Shown here in pieces: positions 1 to 8,544 of a DNA stretch of 16,391 nt. Within the stretch, counting starts at the first letter, position 1. Each line of letters opens with the position of its first letter. Source of the DNA: an uncultured Bacilli bacterium (GTDB lineage: Bacteria > Bacillota_I > Bacilli_A > RF39 > UBA660); NCBI GenBank assembly GCA_947627145.1, contig CANQUW010000014.1:1-16391 (forward strand), read 5' to 3'. A program made the translations under genes and the position numbers. The notes under the pieces were generated by a model. It did not search any database, was not told the DNA's origin, and saw only the letters and a list, made by a program, of their open reading frames with translations.

Positions 1-72
1 ATTAACTATTCAATAAATTATCACTTATTTGTGTCTACACACACTATTTGACAATTATCCTTAATTTTATAT

Positions 73-828
73 TTAATCCAAATCTTTATAATTAAGCCCT
101 TTTTGATACATTCTTTGTTTTATTCTGTATTTAAGTTCATCACCCTCATACTTACGACTAAGCTTACGATACAACTTATCATACTCATGCTTTATAAAAT
201 CATCTGAATCTTTAATAGAAACTTTAGAAAGCATACTAGAAACAATAGATTTATTAAAACCTGCATTAATCAAATCACTCATAATTTTTTGTTTTAATAT
301 CCTAGCACTTTTATTATGATTACTATTAATTTTTTTATTTATAATCTTCTCAACCTTTTCTTTTTCTATATCACTAGTATATTCTTCCATAACTTCTTCT
401 ATTATTTTAGAATCTACTCCTCTTTTACTAAGATCACTCCTAACTCTATTAGGTCCATGAGTAGTAGTAAAAATCTTCATATTCAAAAAACTCTTAGCAT
501 ATGACAAATCATCTAAATAACCCTGTTGTAAAAGTTTTTTAATAGCGGATTCAATAAGTTCTTTAGGATATTCCTTTTTTAATAAATAACTTCTAACTTC
601 ATAGACAGTCCTAGCTTTGTATTTTATATATTTTAAAGCAGTATAATAAACATCCCACTTATTATTTTCACATTCTATTTCATGCATCATAACTACATCA
701 AATTTTTTAATAAGTAAATTATATTTAAGTATAACCTCTTCATATAAATCTAGACTCTTACCATTTTCAAATAGTATATGATATAGACCATTCTTTTTTT
801 TAGTATATTTTTTAACTTTAATTTCCAT
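73..828 (-). CDS. recX: Regulatory protein RecX
   Basis: 251-residue RecX family protein, a cytoplasmic modulator of RecA that binds the recombinase filament and limits its activity. The middle shows the typical tandem three-helix RecX pattern: a first unit around residues 65-110 (RTVYEVRSYLLKKEYP, then LLQQGYLDDLSYAKSF) followed by the GPNRVRSDLSKRGVD segment near 125-140, where the conserved 'L..KG/RG' turn occurs. The length fits Bacillus-type RecX (about 260 residues). The start ATG at 826-828 is preceded by GGTGGTGAAG, a usable ribosome binding site. It lies downstream of rpoZ, separated from it by a terminator hairpin, so it needs read-through or a promoter inside rpoZ; I saw no clear promoter in the 30-base gap. 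No convincing terminator is seen after its stop in positions 1-72. Its target recA is at the other end of the window. Confidence 0.93.
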   Translation of the reverse strand: MEIKVKKYTKKKNGLYHILFENGKSLDLYEEVILKYNLLIKKFDVVMMHEIECENNKWDVYYTALKYIKYKARTVYEVRSYLLKKEYPKELIESAIKKLLQQGYLDDLSYAKSFLNMKIFTTTHGPNRVRSDLSKRGVDSKIIEEVMEEYTSDIEKEKVEKIINKKINSNHNKSARILKQKIMSDLINAGFNKSIVSSMLSKVSIKDSDDFIKHEYDKLYRKLSRKYEGDELKYRIKQRMYQKGLNYKDLD

Positions 829-860
829 GTCTTCACCACCATTACTAAATAATATTATAA

Positions 861-899
861 AACAAAGAAAAATAAAAAGAAAGGTTTTATCCTTTCTTT
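861..899 (-). terminator. Intrinsic terminator of rpoZ
   Basis: Perfect 9-bp stem (AAAGAAAGG at 876-884 pairing with CCTTTCTTT at 891-899 on the plus strand), 6-base loop, then on the minus strand a U-rich tail TTATTTTTC. The hairpin overlaps the 3' end of rpoZ: its stop codon TAA (887-889) lies inside the loop. Confidence 0.8.
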
Positions 900-1087
900 A
901 CCTTAAGAAGTCCTTCTGAAACTTCTTCAAGGGCTCTACCAATCTCCTTAGTGCACTTATACTCACTCTCAGGCATTTGTAGATGTTCAGTTTTCGATAT
1001 TTCCTTACTGCGTCTAGCCGCTATGTGGACAAGTTCATACTTTGAATCCACAATATTTAACAATTTATCGATTGAAGGATAAATCAT
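887..1087 (-). CDS. rpoZ: RNA polymerase omega subunit
   Basis: 66-residue omega subunit, which helps assemble and stabilise RNA polymerase by binding the beta' subunit. The signature is the N-terminal PSIDKLLNIVDSKYELVHIA segment followed at once by ARRSKEI, then the KCTKEIGRALEEVSEG helix typical of Firmicute omega. The reading frame is open upstream to 1150, but the ATG at 1085-1087 is the better start: it begins the conserved domain (M-I-Y-P-S) and has an AGGGAG ribosome binding site 10 bases upstream, whereas the upstream extension is cysteine/histidine-rich and unlike the family. Unlike in many Firmicutes it is not next to gmk, coaBC or priA. A terminator overlaps its end and recX follows. 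Confidence 0.93.
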   Translation of the reverse strand: MIYPSIDKLLNIVDSKYELVHIAARRSKEISKTEHLQMPESEYKCTKEIGRALEEVSEGLLKVKKG

Positions 1088-1109
1088 TTGTATCACACTC
1101 CCTATCTTA

Positions 1110-1138
1110 ACTATAAACCATACCTGTAAAGTATGCAA
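1110..1138 (-). promoter_or_regulatory. Possible rpoZ promoter
   Basis: Minus strand TATAGT (1110-1115) with a poor -35 TTGCAT 17 bases upstream (1133-1138), about 25 bases before the rpoZ start. A second TATAGT lies further up at 1172-1177, next to the candidate 0A boxes. I cannot tell which is used. Confidence 0.35.
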
Positions 1139-1180
1139 GCAATGTGACACAATTTGACAATTATTTTTTACACTATAGAT

Positions 1181-1197
1181 TTACGAATTTTGTCGAA
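1181..1197 (+). promoter_or_regulatory. Candidate tandem Spo0A (0A) boxes upstream of rpoZ
   Basis: TTACGAA (1181-1187), three bases, then a perfect TGTCGAA (1191-1197), arranged head to tail with a 10-bp step. TGNCGAA is the known 0A box bound by phosphorylated Spo0A, and Spo0A dimers favour two boxes one helical turn apart. On the minus strand a TATAGT -10-like hexamer (1172-1177) starts four bases downstream, so the boxes cover where its -35 would be. The first box has one mismatch. Confidence 0.4.
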
Positions 1198-1201
1198 TTA
1201 T

Positions 1202-1221
1202 TTACAAAAGCAATTTTGTAA
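1202..1221 (-). repeat. Perfect 8-bp inverted repeat after the YusI-like gene
   Basis: TTACAAAA and TTTTGTAA separated by four bases, one base after the stop codon of the upstream thioredoxin-fold gene. There is no U-tract after it on the minus strand, so it is at best a weak terminator or an mRNA 3' end-protecting hairpin. It could also be a binding site next to the 0A boxes. Confidence 0.4.
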
Positions 1222-1222
1222 G

Positions 1223-1576
1223 TTACTTGTCAAAGTATTCTTTCCATTCTTTTTCTTTAAAGCCAATAAGAATCACATCATCACTAACAAGTAAAGGCCT
1301 TTTTATAAGCATACCGTCACTAGATAACAATCTTATTTTTTCATCATCACTCATATTATCTAACTTTTCTTTTAAGTTTAACTCTCTATACATAATACCG
1401 CTAGTATTAAACAATTTCTTTATAGGAATAGAAAATTTATCAATCCATAAACTAATTTCATCATAAGTAGGAGTACTTTCCTTTATAGCTCTATCAACAT
1501 ATTTAATATCATTATCATCTAAAAACTTTTTAGCCTTCTTACAAGTAGAACATTTACTATATTCAATAAACTCCAT
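1223..1576 (-). CDS. YusI-like ArsC/Spx family thioredoxin-fold protein
   Basis: 117-residue member of the ArsC/Spx/YffB family. Residues 7-19 carry the SKCSTCKKAKKFL motif, with the redox-type CXXC at Cys9 and Cys12. Family blocks FNTSG..YRELNLKEKL (near 67-82) and SSDGMLIKRPL (near 91-101) follow, then a GFKEKEW end. By recall this matches the B. subtilis YusI branch more closely than Spx proper or true arsenate reductase; the substrate or RNA polymerase role is not established from sequence. The chosen ATG (1574-1576) has an ideal AAAAGGAG site 8 bases upstream and starts the fold. The frame is, however, open far upstream to 2041 and joins the 3' half of the frameshifted antirepressor gene without a stop, so a fusion protein is also possible. 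An inverted repeat lies just after the stop. Confidence 0.85.
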   Translation of the reverse strand: MEFIEYSKCSTCKKAKKFLDDNDIKYVDRAIKESTPTYDEISLWIDKFSIPIKKLFNTSGIMYRELNLKEKLDNMSDDEKIRLLSSDGMLIKRPLLVSDDVILIGFKEKEWKEYFDK

Positions 1577-2041
1577 AACATCAACTCCTTTTCCATTGTC
1601 CATTTTCATATTTTCTATTAATTCTTGTTTATCAATATACTTATAGTTTAAATTATTCTTATTAGTAATAACAGTTCTGCCCAATTCTTTTTCCAAATTA
1701 TCTCTTGTTATCTTAGCAATATTACCACCACGTTTAGCAATTTTTCTGTTTTCATCAAGTCCATATGGTTTATGTTCTTTAGCAAGTTCTCTAGTAGCTA
1801 TTTCTCCTAAATTAGCTAAAGTAACTTCCACATCACTCATATTATCTCGCAAAGATTCTTTTTTGAGTCCTTTATAACTTTTATATTCTTTAGTACTCAT
1901 ACCAGACCATTCTTTATAAATATCATTAGTAAGTATTCCATATTCAAAAGGTTCTTCTACTCCATTATCGTTCCATACATCAGTAAGTTTTTTTTCTATC
2001 TTGTATTCCCATAATTCTATCAGCAATCCATTTTTCATCAT
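1577..2041 (-). pseudogene. 3' part of frameshifted BRO-N/DinD-like antirepressor
   Basis: This frame continues the antirepressor encoded at 1980-2459. From LTDVWNDNGVEE on it shows the C-terminal domain typical of these proteins: EYGILTNDIYKEWSGMS, the KGLKKESLRDNMSD segment, LGEIATRELAKEHKPYGL and AKRGGNIAKI. The first 18 codons (M-M-K-N-G...) overlap the other frame and do not look like protein of this family. Joining needs removal of one A from the A8 run at 1988-1995. It has no start codon with a ribosome binding site, so on its own it is probably not translated unless frameshifting or transcript slippage occurs. Its tail (ELIENMKMDNGKGVDV) runs in frame into the YusI-like gene; I mark its end where that gene starts. 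Confidence 0.75.
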
Positions 2042-2459
2042 AACCTTTTGTTCTATACAAATCTATAGATCTCTCAGCAGCAATAGAAGGATCAAATACC
2101 TCATCAATTCTTTCTTTACCAAGACGAGCAAGCCATTGTTTTATAGGTTCTGCATTTTTACTAGGAACAGACTCAATAATTCTAAACATTCCTTCAATAT
2201 CAACAACATCAGTCATACGATATTTACCATCTTGAGCTTTCATTTTCAAAGCGTGACAATTTGTCACGATTTCATTACCCTCATTTTTTAAACGTTGTTT
2301 TAACTTTCTCCAATAAGATTGCTTATCCTTACTTTCAGAAACAACTCCAACTATATCGACAACACTAATATAGTACTTTTCTTCTTCTTTATCCCAGACT
2401 GTTCTAATAGTTTCGTTATTAAATATTTTATTTACTAAATGCATTTTGTCTGTTTTCAT
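1980..2459 (-). CDS. BRO-N domain antirepressor, N-terminal part (frameshifted gene)
   Basis: 159-residue product with a BRO-N DNA-binding domain of the kind found in phage antirepressors and in DinD-like proteins. Visible marks are IRTVWDKEEEKYYISVVDIV (residues 18-37), SYWRKLKQRL (48-57), the EPIKQWLARLG segment near 104-114, and SIDLYRTKGYDEKWIADRI before the break. Translation stops at TGA just after an A8 run (residues DRKKTY), about 135 residues short of the usual end; the rest is in the next frame. The start ATG (2457-2459) has a full AGGAGG 8 bases upstream and a near-consensus promoter, so the gene is expressed even though it is broken. No phage structural or integrase gene is nearby; it is a lone mobile-type gene among core genes. 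It could still act as a truncated DNA-binding protein. Confidence 0.8.
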   Translation of the reverse strand: MKTDKMHLVNKIFNNETIRTVWDKEEEKYYISVVDIVGVVSESKDKQSYWRKLKQRLKNEGNEIVTNCHALKMKAQDGKYRMTDVVDIEGMFRIIESVPSKNAEPIKQWLARLGKERIDEVFDPSIAAERSIDLYRTKGYDEKWIADRIMGIQDRKKTY

Positions 2460-2479
2460 ACAACCATCCTCCTAATAAA

Positions 2480-2508
2480 ATTATATCAAACACAAGTTTC
2501 TCGGTCAA
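2480..2508 (-). promoter_or_regulatory. Sigma-A promoter of the antirepressor/YusI-like unit
   Basis: Minus strand -35 TTGACC (2503-2508), 17-base spacer, -10 TATAAT (2480-2485), followed by AGGAGG (2468-2473) and ATG. Near-consensus and the best-spaced promoter of the left part. Confidence 0.85.
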
Positions 2509-2529
2509 TACAATTTGTAAACAATTAAG

Positions 2530-2558
2530 CAAAAGAAAAAGACTTACAAAAGTCTTTT
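2530..2558 (-). terminator. Intrinsic terminator of cotD (and pyrG read-through)
   Basis: Perfect 9-bp stem AAAAGACTT/AAGTCTTTT (plus arms 2537-2545 and 2550-2558), 4-base loop, then TCTTTT on the minus strand, ten bases after the cotD stop codon. Confidence 0.8.
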
Positions 2559-2567
2559 CAAAACAAC

Positions 2568-2912
2568 TTATCTAAAATTACAACAAGATCCACATTGCAT
2601 ATTACTTACTACATTTTCTTCACAACAAGAATAATCTGGTCTATAAGTATGTTTATATACATGGTGATTAATTACTTTAGTTCTCATTGGGCATACATGT
2701 GGTACTTCATGTACGAAAGTTCTATGAACTTCTCTTTCTTGCATAGGTTCAACTATAGGGCTTTGCATACATCCACCTTGCATTGGCATAGAACCAGAAT
2801 TAACATTCATATTTACCTCTTGTTCAACAGTATTGTTATTACCATAGATATTGCTAGTCATATCATTATCTATAGTATTTGCCATAAAGTTATTTGGCAT
2901 TTGATCAAACAT
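2568..2912 (-). CDS. CotD-like spore coat protein
   Basis: 114-residue, histidine-, cysteine- and methionine-rich protein. Residues 1-50 are Asn/Met/Gly-rich and look disordered. Residues 51-97 resemble the CotD family: SPIVEPM, EVHRTFVHEVPHVCPM, then KVINHHVYKHTYRPDYSCC, comparable to the repeated His/Tyr pattern of B. subtilis CotD (PIVHP..., NHQHFQHVHYFPH). Six cysteines (48, 74, 96, 97, 107, 110, plus a seventh at 111) could crosslink in the coat. CotD is an inner spore coat component made in the mother cell. ATG at 2910-2912 follows AGGAGG by 7 bases. A sigma-K-like promoter lies directly upstream and no terminator separates it from pyrG. The family call rests on composition and motif order, not on a search. 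Confidence 0.75.
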   Translation of the reverse strand: MFDQMPNNFMANTIDNDMTSNIYGNNNTVEQEVNMNVNSGSMPMQGGCMQSPIVEPMQEREVHRTFVHEVPHVCPMRTKVINHHVYKHTYRPDYSCCEENVVSNMQCGSCCNFR

Positions 2913-2933
2913 ATTTTTTCCTCCTATCTAGAG

Positions 2934-2959
2934 TATTGTATTCATAAGATAGGTATTGT
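2934..2959 (-). promoter_or_regulatory. Sigma-K-like promoter of cotD
   Basis: Minus strand AC (2958-2959), 15 bases, then AATACAATA (2934-2942), against the sigma-K pattern AC-N16-CATANNNTA: one mismatch in the -10. No sigma-A TATAAT is seen here. CotD genes are known to be sigma-K dependent in Bacillus. The start point would fall near 2927, just before the AGGAGG. Confidence 0.45.
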
Positions 2960-2977
2960 GCATATATGTTTTGCCTA

Positions 2978-4679
<1,702 letters not shown>

Positions 4680-4721
4680 CATTTTTAAAACTTTTATTTT
4701 ACAAATGACATTAATATCGCC

Positions 4722-6503
4722 TTACATCCTTTTAGGTATATCTATAACTAAACAATATAATAATTTCTTATTTATTTGTGCAATTAATGAAGATAATTTT
4801 AACCAAGACTCTTTTTTCTCTTGATTCTCTTCAGATAATATTTTTATATTATTATAAAAATTATTAAATGCTGAATTTAAATCATATAAATAATTAGCCA
4901 CAATACTTAAAGATTTTTCTTCAATAGATTTTTCTAAAATTTCTGGTAATCTACTAATCAAAAACATAATTTTCTTTTCCTCTTCTGTTTGTGGAACAAT
5001 CAAATTACCATCGATATTTATACCAAGTTTCTTAGCCTTCTTTAACATAGAATTAATTCTAACTACAGAATAAACAATATAAGGTCCTGTTTTTCCTTGA
5101 ATACTAGTAAATTTATCAACATCAAAAATATAATCAGTTTCTCTATTTGATAATGCATCAGCATATTTAATACTTGCTTGAGAAATAATATTAGCTATTT
5201 CTTCTAGTTCGTCTGAATCAAATTCTTCATTACTTTGTTTTAGTATTTCTTTTTCTTTTTCTTTTACTAAATCCAATAAATCTACAAGCTTCATTACTCC
5301 ACCATCTCTAGTCTTAAATGGTTTACCATCTTTTCCATTCATTGTTCCAAAACCAATAAATTTCAAATCAGTATTATCCGAAACAATATTAGCTTTTTTA
5401 GCAGCACGAAAACATTGAGTAAAATGAAGTTTTTGTCTTTCATCTACTACATACCAAATTTCATCTGGATGATACTCTTCTTCTCTAAATAACATTGTCG
5501 CAAGTTCTGTTGTTTGATAACCAACAGTGTTATTTTTAGTTTTAATAATTAATGGAGGAATCTCCACATTATCAGACTCACTATTTACAAACATTACTTT
5601 CGCACCATCACTATCATGTATCAAATGCTTTTCATCAAGAAGTTTCATTAATTTAGGAATATGTTCAAAGCTATCACTTTCACCTTTCCATAAATCAAAT
5701 GACACACCCAATCTTCCATAAATTCTTTTTAAATCTTCTTTAGAAATATCTACTAATTTTTCCCACAAAGCATAATAACCTTTATGTCCTTTTCTTGAAC
5801 TTTCTTGTAAAATAGCTGTTGCTTCCCTAGATTTTTCCATTCTATCTTCATCATGTTTAGCATTTTCACTAGCAGTTGGATAAATTTCCTCAAGTTCATT
5901 TATTGTAACAGGAGACTCTTTAGGATACTCTCCATTATATTCTTCATTAAAATATACCAAATCAGGTTGTCTAATTTCTATTTCAGAAATAACCATTCCC
6001 ATTTGTCTACCCCAATCTCCTAGATGAACATCACATATTACCTCATGTCCTAATTCTTTTGCAAGTCTTTTTAAACCTTCACCAATAATTGCTGAACGCA
6101 AGTGTCCAATATGTAATGGTTTTGCAACATTAGCTCCTCCATAATCAATAAATATTTTCCTCTTCGAAGTCTCTACTCCAAATCTTTCAGATGCAAAAAT
6201 TTTATTTATATAACTAATTAAAAACTCATCTTTAATATTAATATTGATAAATCCTGGACCATCTATAGACAAATTTTCAAAAATATCTTCCTTCTTCAAT
6301 TCTTCTAACACATCATTAGCAATTAATCTAGGATTCTTTTTATATTCTTTAGCTAATTTAAAAGCTATATTAGACTGAAACTGTGACAAATCAGGACGAT
6401 CTGATAGTGATACAATTTTATTAATATCTTCATCACTAATAACATAACCACTTTTTTCAAATGAATTTTTAACAATATCATTTATATATTTAATTAATGT
6501 CAT
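4722..6503 (-). CDS. argS: Arginyl-tRNA synthetase
   Basis: 593-residue class I aminoacyl-tRNA synthetase charging tRNA-Arg with arginine. The N-terminal additional domain (residues 1-100, ending GPGFININI) is followed by the catalytic fold with ANVAKPLHIGHLRS (HIGH at 131-134), DVHLGDWGRQMG, and KTKNNTVGYQTTELA. As usual for this enzyme the KMSKS site is degenerate (GKDGKPFKTRDGG). The C-terminal anticodon-binding DALR domain starts near TGPYIVYSVVRI and ends with the family's DIPKRM tail. ATG at 6501-6503 follows AAAGGTGAGGTG. It is 35 bases behind the NUDIX gene with no hairpin between, so it is probably the last gene of an ffh-NUDIX-argS operon. No T-box leader is present. Its transcripts would be stopped by the pyrG leader hairpin. 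Confidence 0.98.
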   Translation of the reverse strand: MTLIKYINDIVKNSFEKSGYVISDEDINKIVSLSDRPDLSQFQSNIAFKLAKEYKKNPRLIANDVLEELKKEDIFENLSIDGPGFININIKDEFLISYINKIFASERFGVETSKRKIFIDYGGANVAKPLHIGHLRSAIIGEGLKRLAKELGHEVICDVHLGDWGRQMGMVISEIEIRQPDLVYFNEEYNGEYPKESPVTINELEEIYPTASENAKHDEDRMEKSREATAILQESSRKGHKGYYALWEKLVDISKEDLKRIYGRLGVSFDLWKGESDSFEHIPKLMKLLDEKHLIHDSDGAKVMFVNSESDNVEIPPLIIKTKNNTVGYQTTELATMLFREEEYHPDEIWYVVDERQKLHFTQCFRAAKKANIVSDNTDLKFIGFGTMNGKDGKPFKTRDGGVMKLVDLLDLVKEKEKEILKQSNEEFDSDELEEIANIISQASIKYADALSNRETDYIFDVDKFTSIQGKTGPYIVYSVVRINSMLKKAKKLGINIDGNLIVPQTEEEKKIMFLISRLPEILEKSIEEKSLSIVANYLYDLNSAFNNFYNNIKILSEENQEKKESWLKLSSLIAQINKKLLYCLVIDIPKRM

Positions 6504-6538
6504 CGAACTTCACCTCACCTTTTATTATTTATAATATA

Positions 6539-7135
6539 TTAATTTTTATATTTTCCACATTTCTCTCTTAAATAACTCATACCAATAACTAAAGTAGATG
6601 AAAACGTTTTATCTTGCTTCAAATAATCTTCTACTTCCTCTATTGGAACAATAACAACATCTATAAATTCATCATCATCCAAATCTTGTTCTCTAACTAC
6701 TTTACAGTCTCTTGCAAGAAAATAATAATGACGACTATCGCTATTTCCTGAATTAGTATAAACACTACCTAACTTTTCTATACTTTTTGCTTCTACTCCA
6801 GTCTCTTCTAATAATTCTCTTTTCGCAGCATTACAAGGATCATCTTCATCCTTATCAATCATTCCACCAGGAAAAGAAACTTCAACTGTATCATCAGTAT
6901 AAACTCTAGGTTGTATAGTTAAAATAACTTGATTATCATAAGTAAGTGGAATAATTATAGAAGCATCTCCCTTACTATGATTTTTAATAATCTTATTTCT
7001 TTCTATAACATGACCATTTCTTAAAGTACAACGATAATTCTCTATACTTATAAAATTATCATTTTGACATTTTTCTTTTTTTATACAACCATATTTTTCT
7101 ATAGCATTCTTTAAAGCATTTTCTAACTTCGACAT
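6539..7135 (-). CDS. NUDIX hydrolase, ADP-ribose pyrophosphatase-like
   Basis: 198-residue NUDIX protein that would hydrolyse a nucleoside diphosphate linked to another group; the overall layout (a preceding strand pair with GDASIIIPLTYDNQVIL and QPRVY, then the box) resembles ADP-ribose/sugar-nucleotide pyrophosphatases. The NUDIX box runs from Gly90 to Val114, with the metal-binding RELLEETG at 106-113. Oddly, one extra residue (EDDP instead of the usual EDP) lies between the first Glu (97) and RE, so the spacing is GX5EX8RE rather than X7. The ATG (7133-7135) follows AAGGAGG, and the stop codon of ffh lies inside that binding site, which suggests translational coupling. Substrate cannot be read from sequence. 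Confidence 0.88.
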   Translation of the reverse strand: MSKLENALKNAIEKYGCIKKEKCQNDNFISIENYRCTLRNGHVIERNKIIKNHSKGDASIIIPLTYDNQVILTIQPRVYTDDTVEVSFPGGMIDKDEDDPCNAAKRELLEETGVEAKSIEKLGSVYTNSGNSDSRHYYFLARDCKVVREQDLDDDEFIDVVIVPIEEVEDYLKQDKTFSSTLVIGMSYLREKCGKYKN

Positions 7136-7144
7136 AATACCTCC

Positions 7145-8452
7145 TTAAAATGGTAATTTCATTTTACCATTACTAAATTGCTTCATCATCTTTTTCATTT
7201 GATCAAACTGTGTAAGAAGTTTATTAACTTCCTGTACTGAAGTACCACTACCACGGGCAATTCTAGTTTTACGACTAGACTTAATAATTTCAGGCTTACG
7301 TCTTTCTAAAGGAGTCATAGATAACACAATAGCTTCAATTCTAGACATTTGCTTAGGATCAATTTTAACATTATTAAGACCCATTTTTTTAGCACCAGGT
7401 AAAAGCTTAAGTAAGTTTTCAAGTGGCCCAAGCTTCTTCATTTGGTTCATAGTAGACAAAAAATCTTCCAAATCAAACTTACCTTGTTGCATCCTTTTAG
7501 CAGTCTTTTCAGCTTCTTTTTCATCTATTGCCTCAGTTGCTTTTTCTACTAAAGAAATAACATCACCCATACCAAGAATTCTTCCAGCCATTCTTTCAGG
7601 ATCAAAAGTATCAAGTCCATCCATCTTTTCACTAACACCGATAAATTTAATCGGAACATTAGTAAGATGACGAACAGAAAGAGCAACTCCACCTCTAGTA
7701 TCTCCATCAAGCTTAGTAAGAATAACACCAGTTAAATCCAAATTACTATTAAATCCTTCAATAACATTAATTGCATCTTGACCCATCATCGCATCAATCA
7801 CAAGCAACACTTCATGAGGCTTAATTTCTTCTTTAATATTTTGAAGTTCCTTCATTAACTCTTCATCAATATGAAGTCTACCAGCAGTATCTATTAAGAC
7901 ATAATCAAAACCATTCTCTTTAGCATACTTAACTGCATTTTTACTAATTTCTACAGGATCCTTCTTACCTTCTTCATAAACCTCTATATTAAGTTCACGT
8001 CCGATAGTTTTAAGCTGTTCAATAGCAGCAGGTCTATAAACGTCGCATGCAACTAGTAATGGTTTTTTAGCATGTTTCTTACGAAGAAATAAAGAAAGCT
8101 TACCAATAGTTGTTGTTTTTCCTGAACCTTGAAGTCCAACAAGCATCAAAACTGCTGGATTACCATTTAAATTAAGTGGACGACTTTCTCCTCCAAGAAG
8201 CTCAGTAAGTTCATCTTTAACGATTTTTACAAACAAATCACCTGGATTAATACTACTCTTAACTTCTTCTCCTAAAGCTTTTTCTTTAACAGTAGTAGTA
8301 AACTCTTTTACAACTTTATAGTTAACATCAGCTTCAAGTAAAGCAAGTCTAATCTCTCTCATAGCTTGATCTATATTTTCTTCTGTAATTTTACCATAAC
8401 CTTTAATCTTATGAATAGCACTTTGAAGTCTATCTCCTAAACTTTCAAACAT
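7145..8452 (-). CDS. ffh: Signal recognition particle GTPase Ffh
   Basis: 435-residue protein subunit of the signal recognition particle, which binds 4.5S/scRNA and signal sequences and docks with FtsY to target proteins to the membrane. N domain 1-95; G domain with GLQGSGKT (106-113), DTAGRL (188-193), TKLDGD (246-251) and RGG; methionine-rich M domain from about 300, with the RNA-binding SRKTRIARGSG (393-403) and a Met/Gln/Lys tail. The frame could begin at a GTG at 8459-8461, but the ATG at 8450-8452 has GAGGTGG directly upstream and starts the conserved FESLGDRL. A good promoter lies 20 bases before. The usual Firmicute partner ylxM is not upstream; NUDIX and argS follow instead. Confidence 0.98.
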   Translation of the reverse strand: MFESLGDRLQSAIHKIKGYGKITEENIDQAMREIRLALLEADVNYKVVKEFTTTVKEKALGEEVKSSINPGDLFVKIVKDELTELLGGESRPLNLNGNPAVLMLVGLQGSGKTTTIGKLSLFLRKKHAKKPLLVACDVYRPAAIEQLKTIGRELNIEVYEEGKKDPVEISKNAVKYAKENGFDYVLIDTAGRLHIDEELMKELQNIKEEIKPHEVLLVIDAMMGQDAINVIEGFNSNLDLTGVILTKLDGDTRGGVALSVRHLTNVPIKFIGVSEKMDGLDTFDPERMAGRILGMGDVISLVEKATEAIDEKEAEKTAKRMQQGKFDLEDFLSTMNQMKKLGPLENLLKLLPGAKKMGLNNVKIDPKQMSRIEAIVLSMTPLERRKPEIIKSSRKTRIARGSGTSVQEVNKLLTQFDQMKKMMKQFSNGKMKLPF

Positions 8453-8472
8453 TAATACCACCTCTACATAAA

Positions 8473-8501
8473 ATTATACTTTAATATTTAAAATATGTAA
8501 A
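8473..8501 (-). promoter_or_regulatory. Sigma-A promoter of the ffh operon
   Basis: Minus strand TTTACA (8496-8501), 17-base spacer, TATAAT (8473-8478), 20 bases before the ffh start. Confidence 0.8.
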
Positions 8502-8544
8502 CACTTGCAATAAGTAAATTCTTATTTATAATACATATTATTCA

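Noticed and set aside
30..41. Small inverted repeat TGTGT-CT-ACACA after recX as a terminator
   Set aside because: A 5-bp stem with a 2-base loop cannot form a stable hairpin, and no T-run follows on the minus strand.
887..1150. Longer 87-residue form of the omega subunit
   Set aside because: The extra 21 residues lack family similarity, and the inner ATG at 1085-1087 has the proper ribosome binding site.
46..1164. 13-bp direct repeat ATTTGACAATTAT at 46-58 and 1152-1164, flanking rpoZ-recX, as possible mobile element ends
   Set aside because: In sequence this AT-rich many 13-mer pairs are expected by chance, and nothing between the copies looks mobile.
1988..1995. Programmed -1 ribosomal frameshift at the A8 run
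   Set aside because: Joining the two frames needs skipping one base (+1) rather than -1 slipping, and no downstream stimulatory stem was seen; transcript slippage or mutation is simpler.
7129..7135. Perfect TGTCGAA (0A box) on the minus strand at the start of the NUDIX gene
   Set aside because: It is made by the start codons ATG-TCG-AAG, has no tandem partner at 10 bp and lies inside an operon; one or two such heptamers are expected by chance here.
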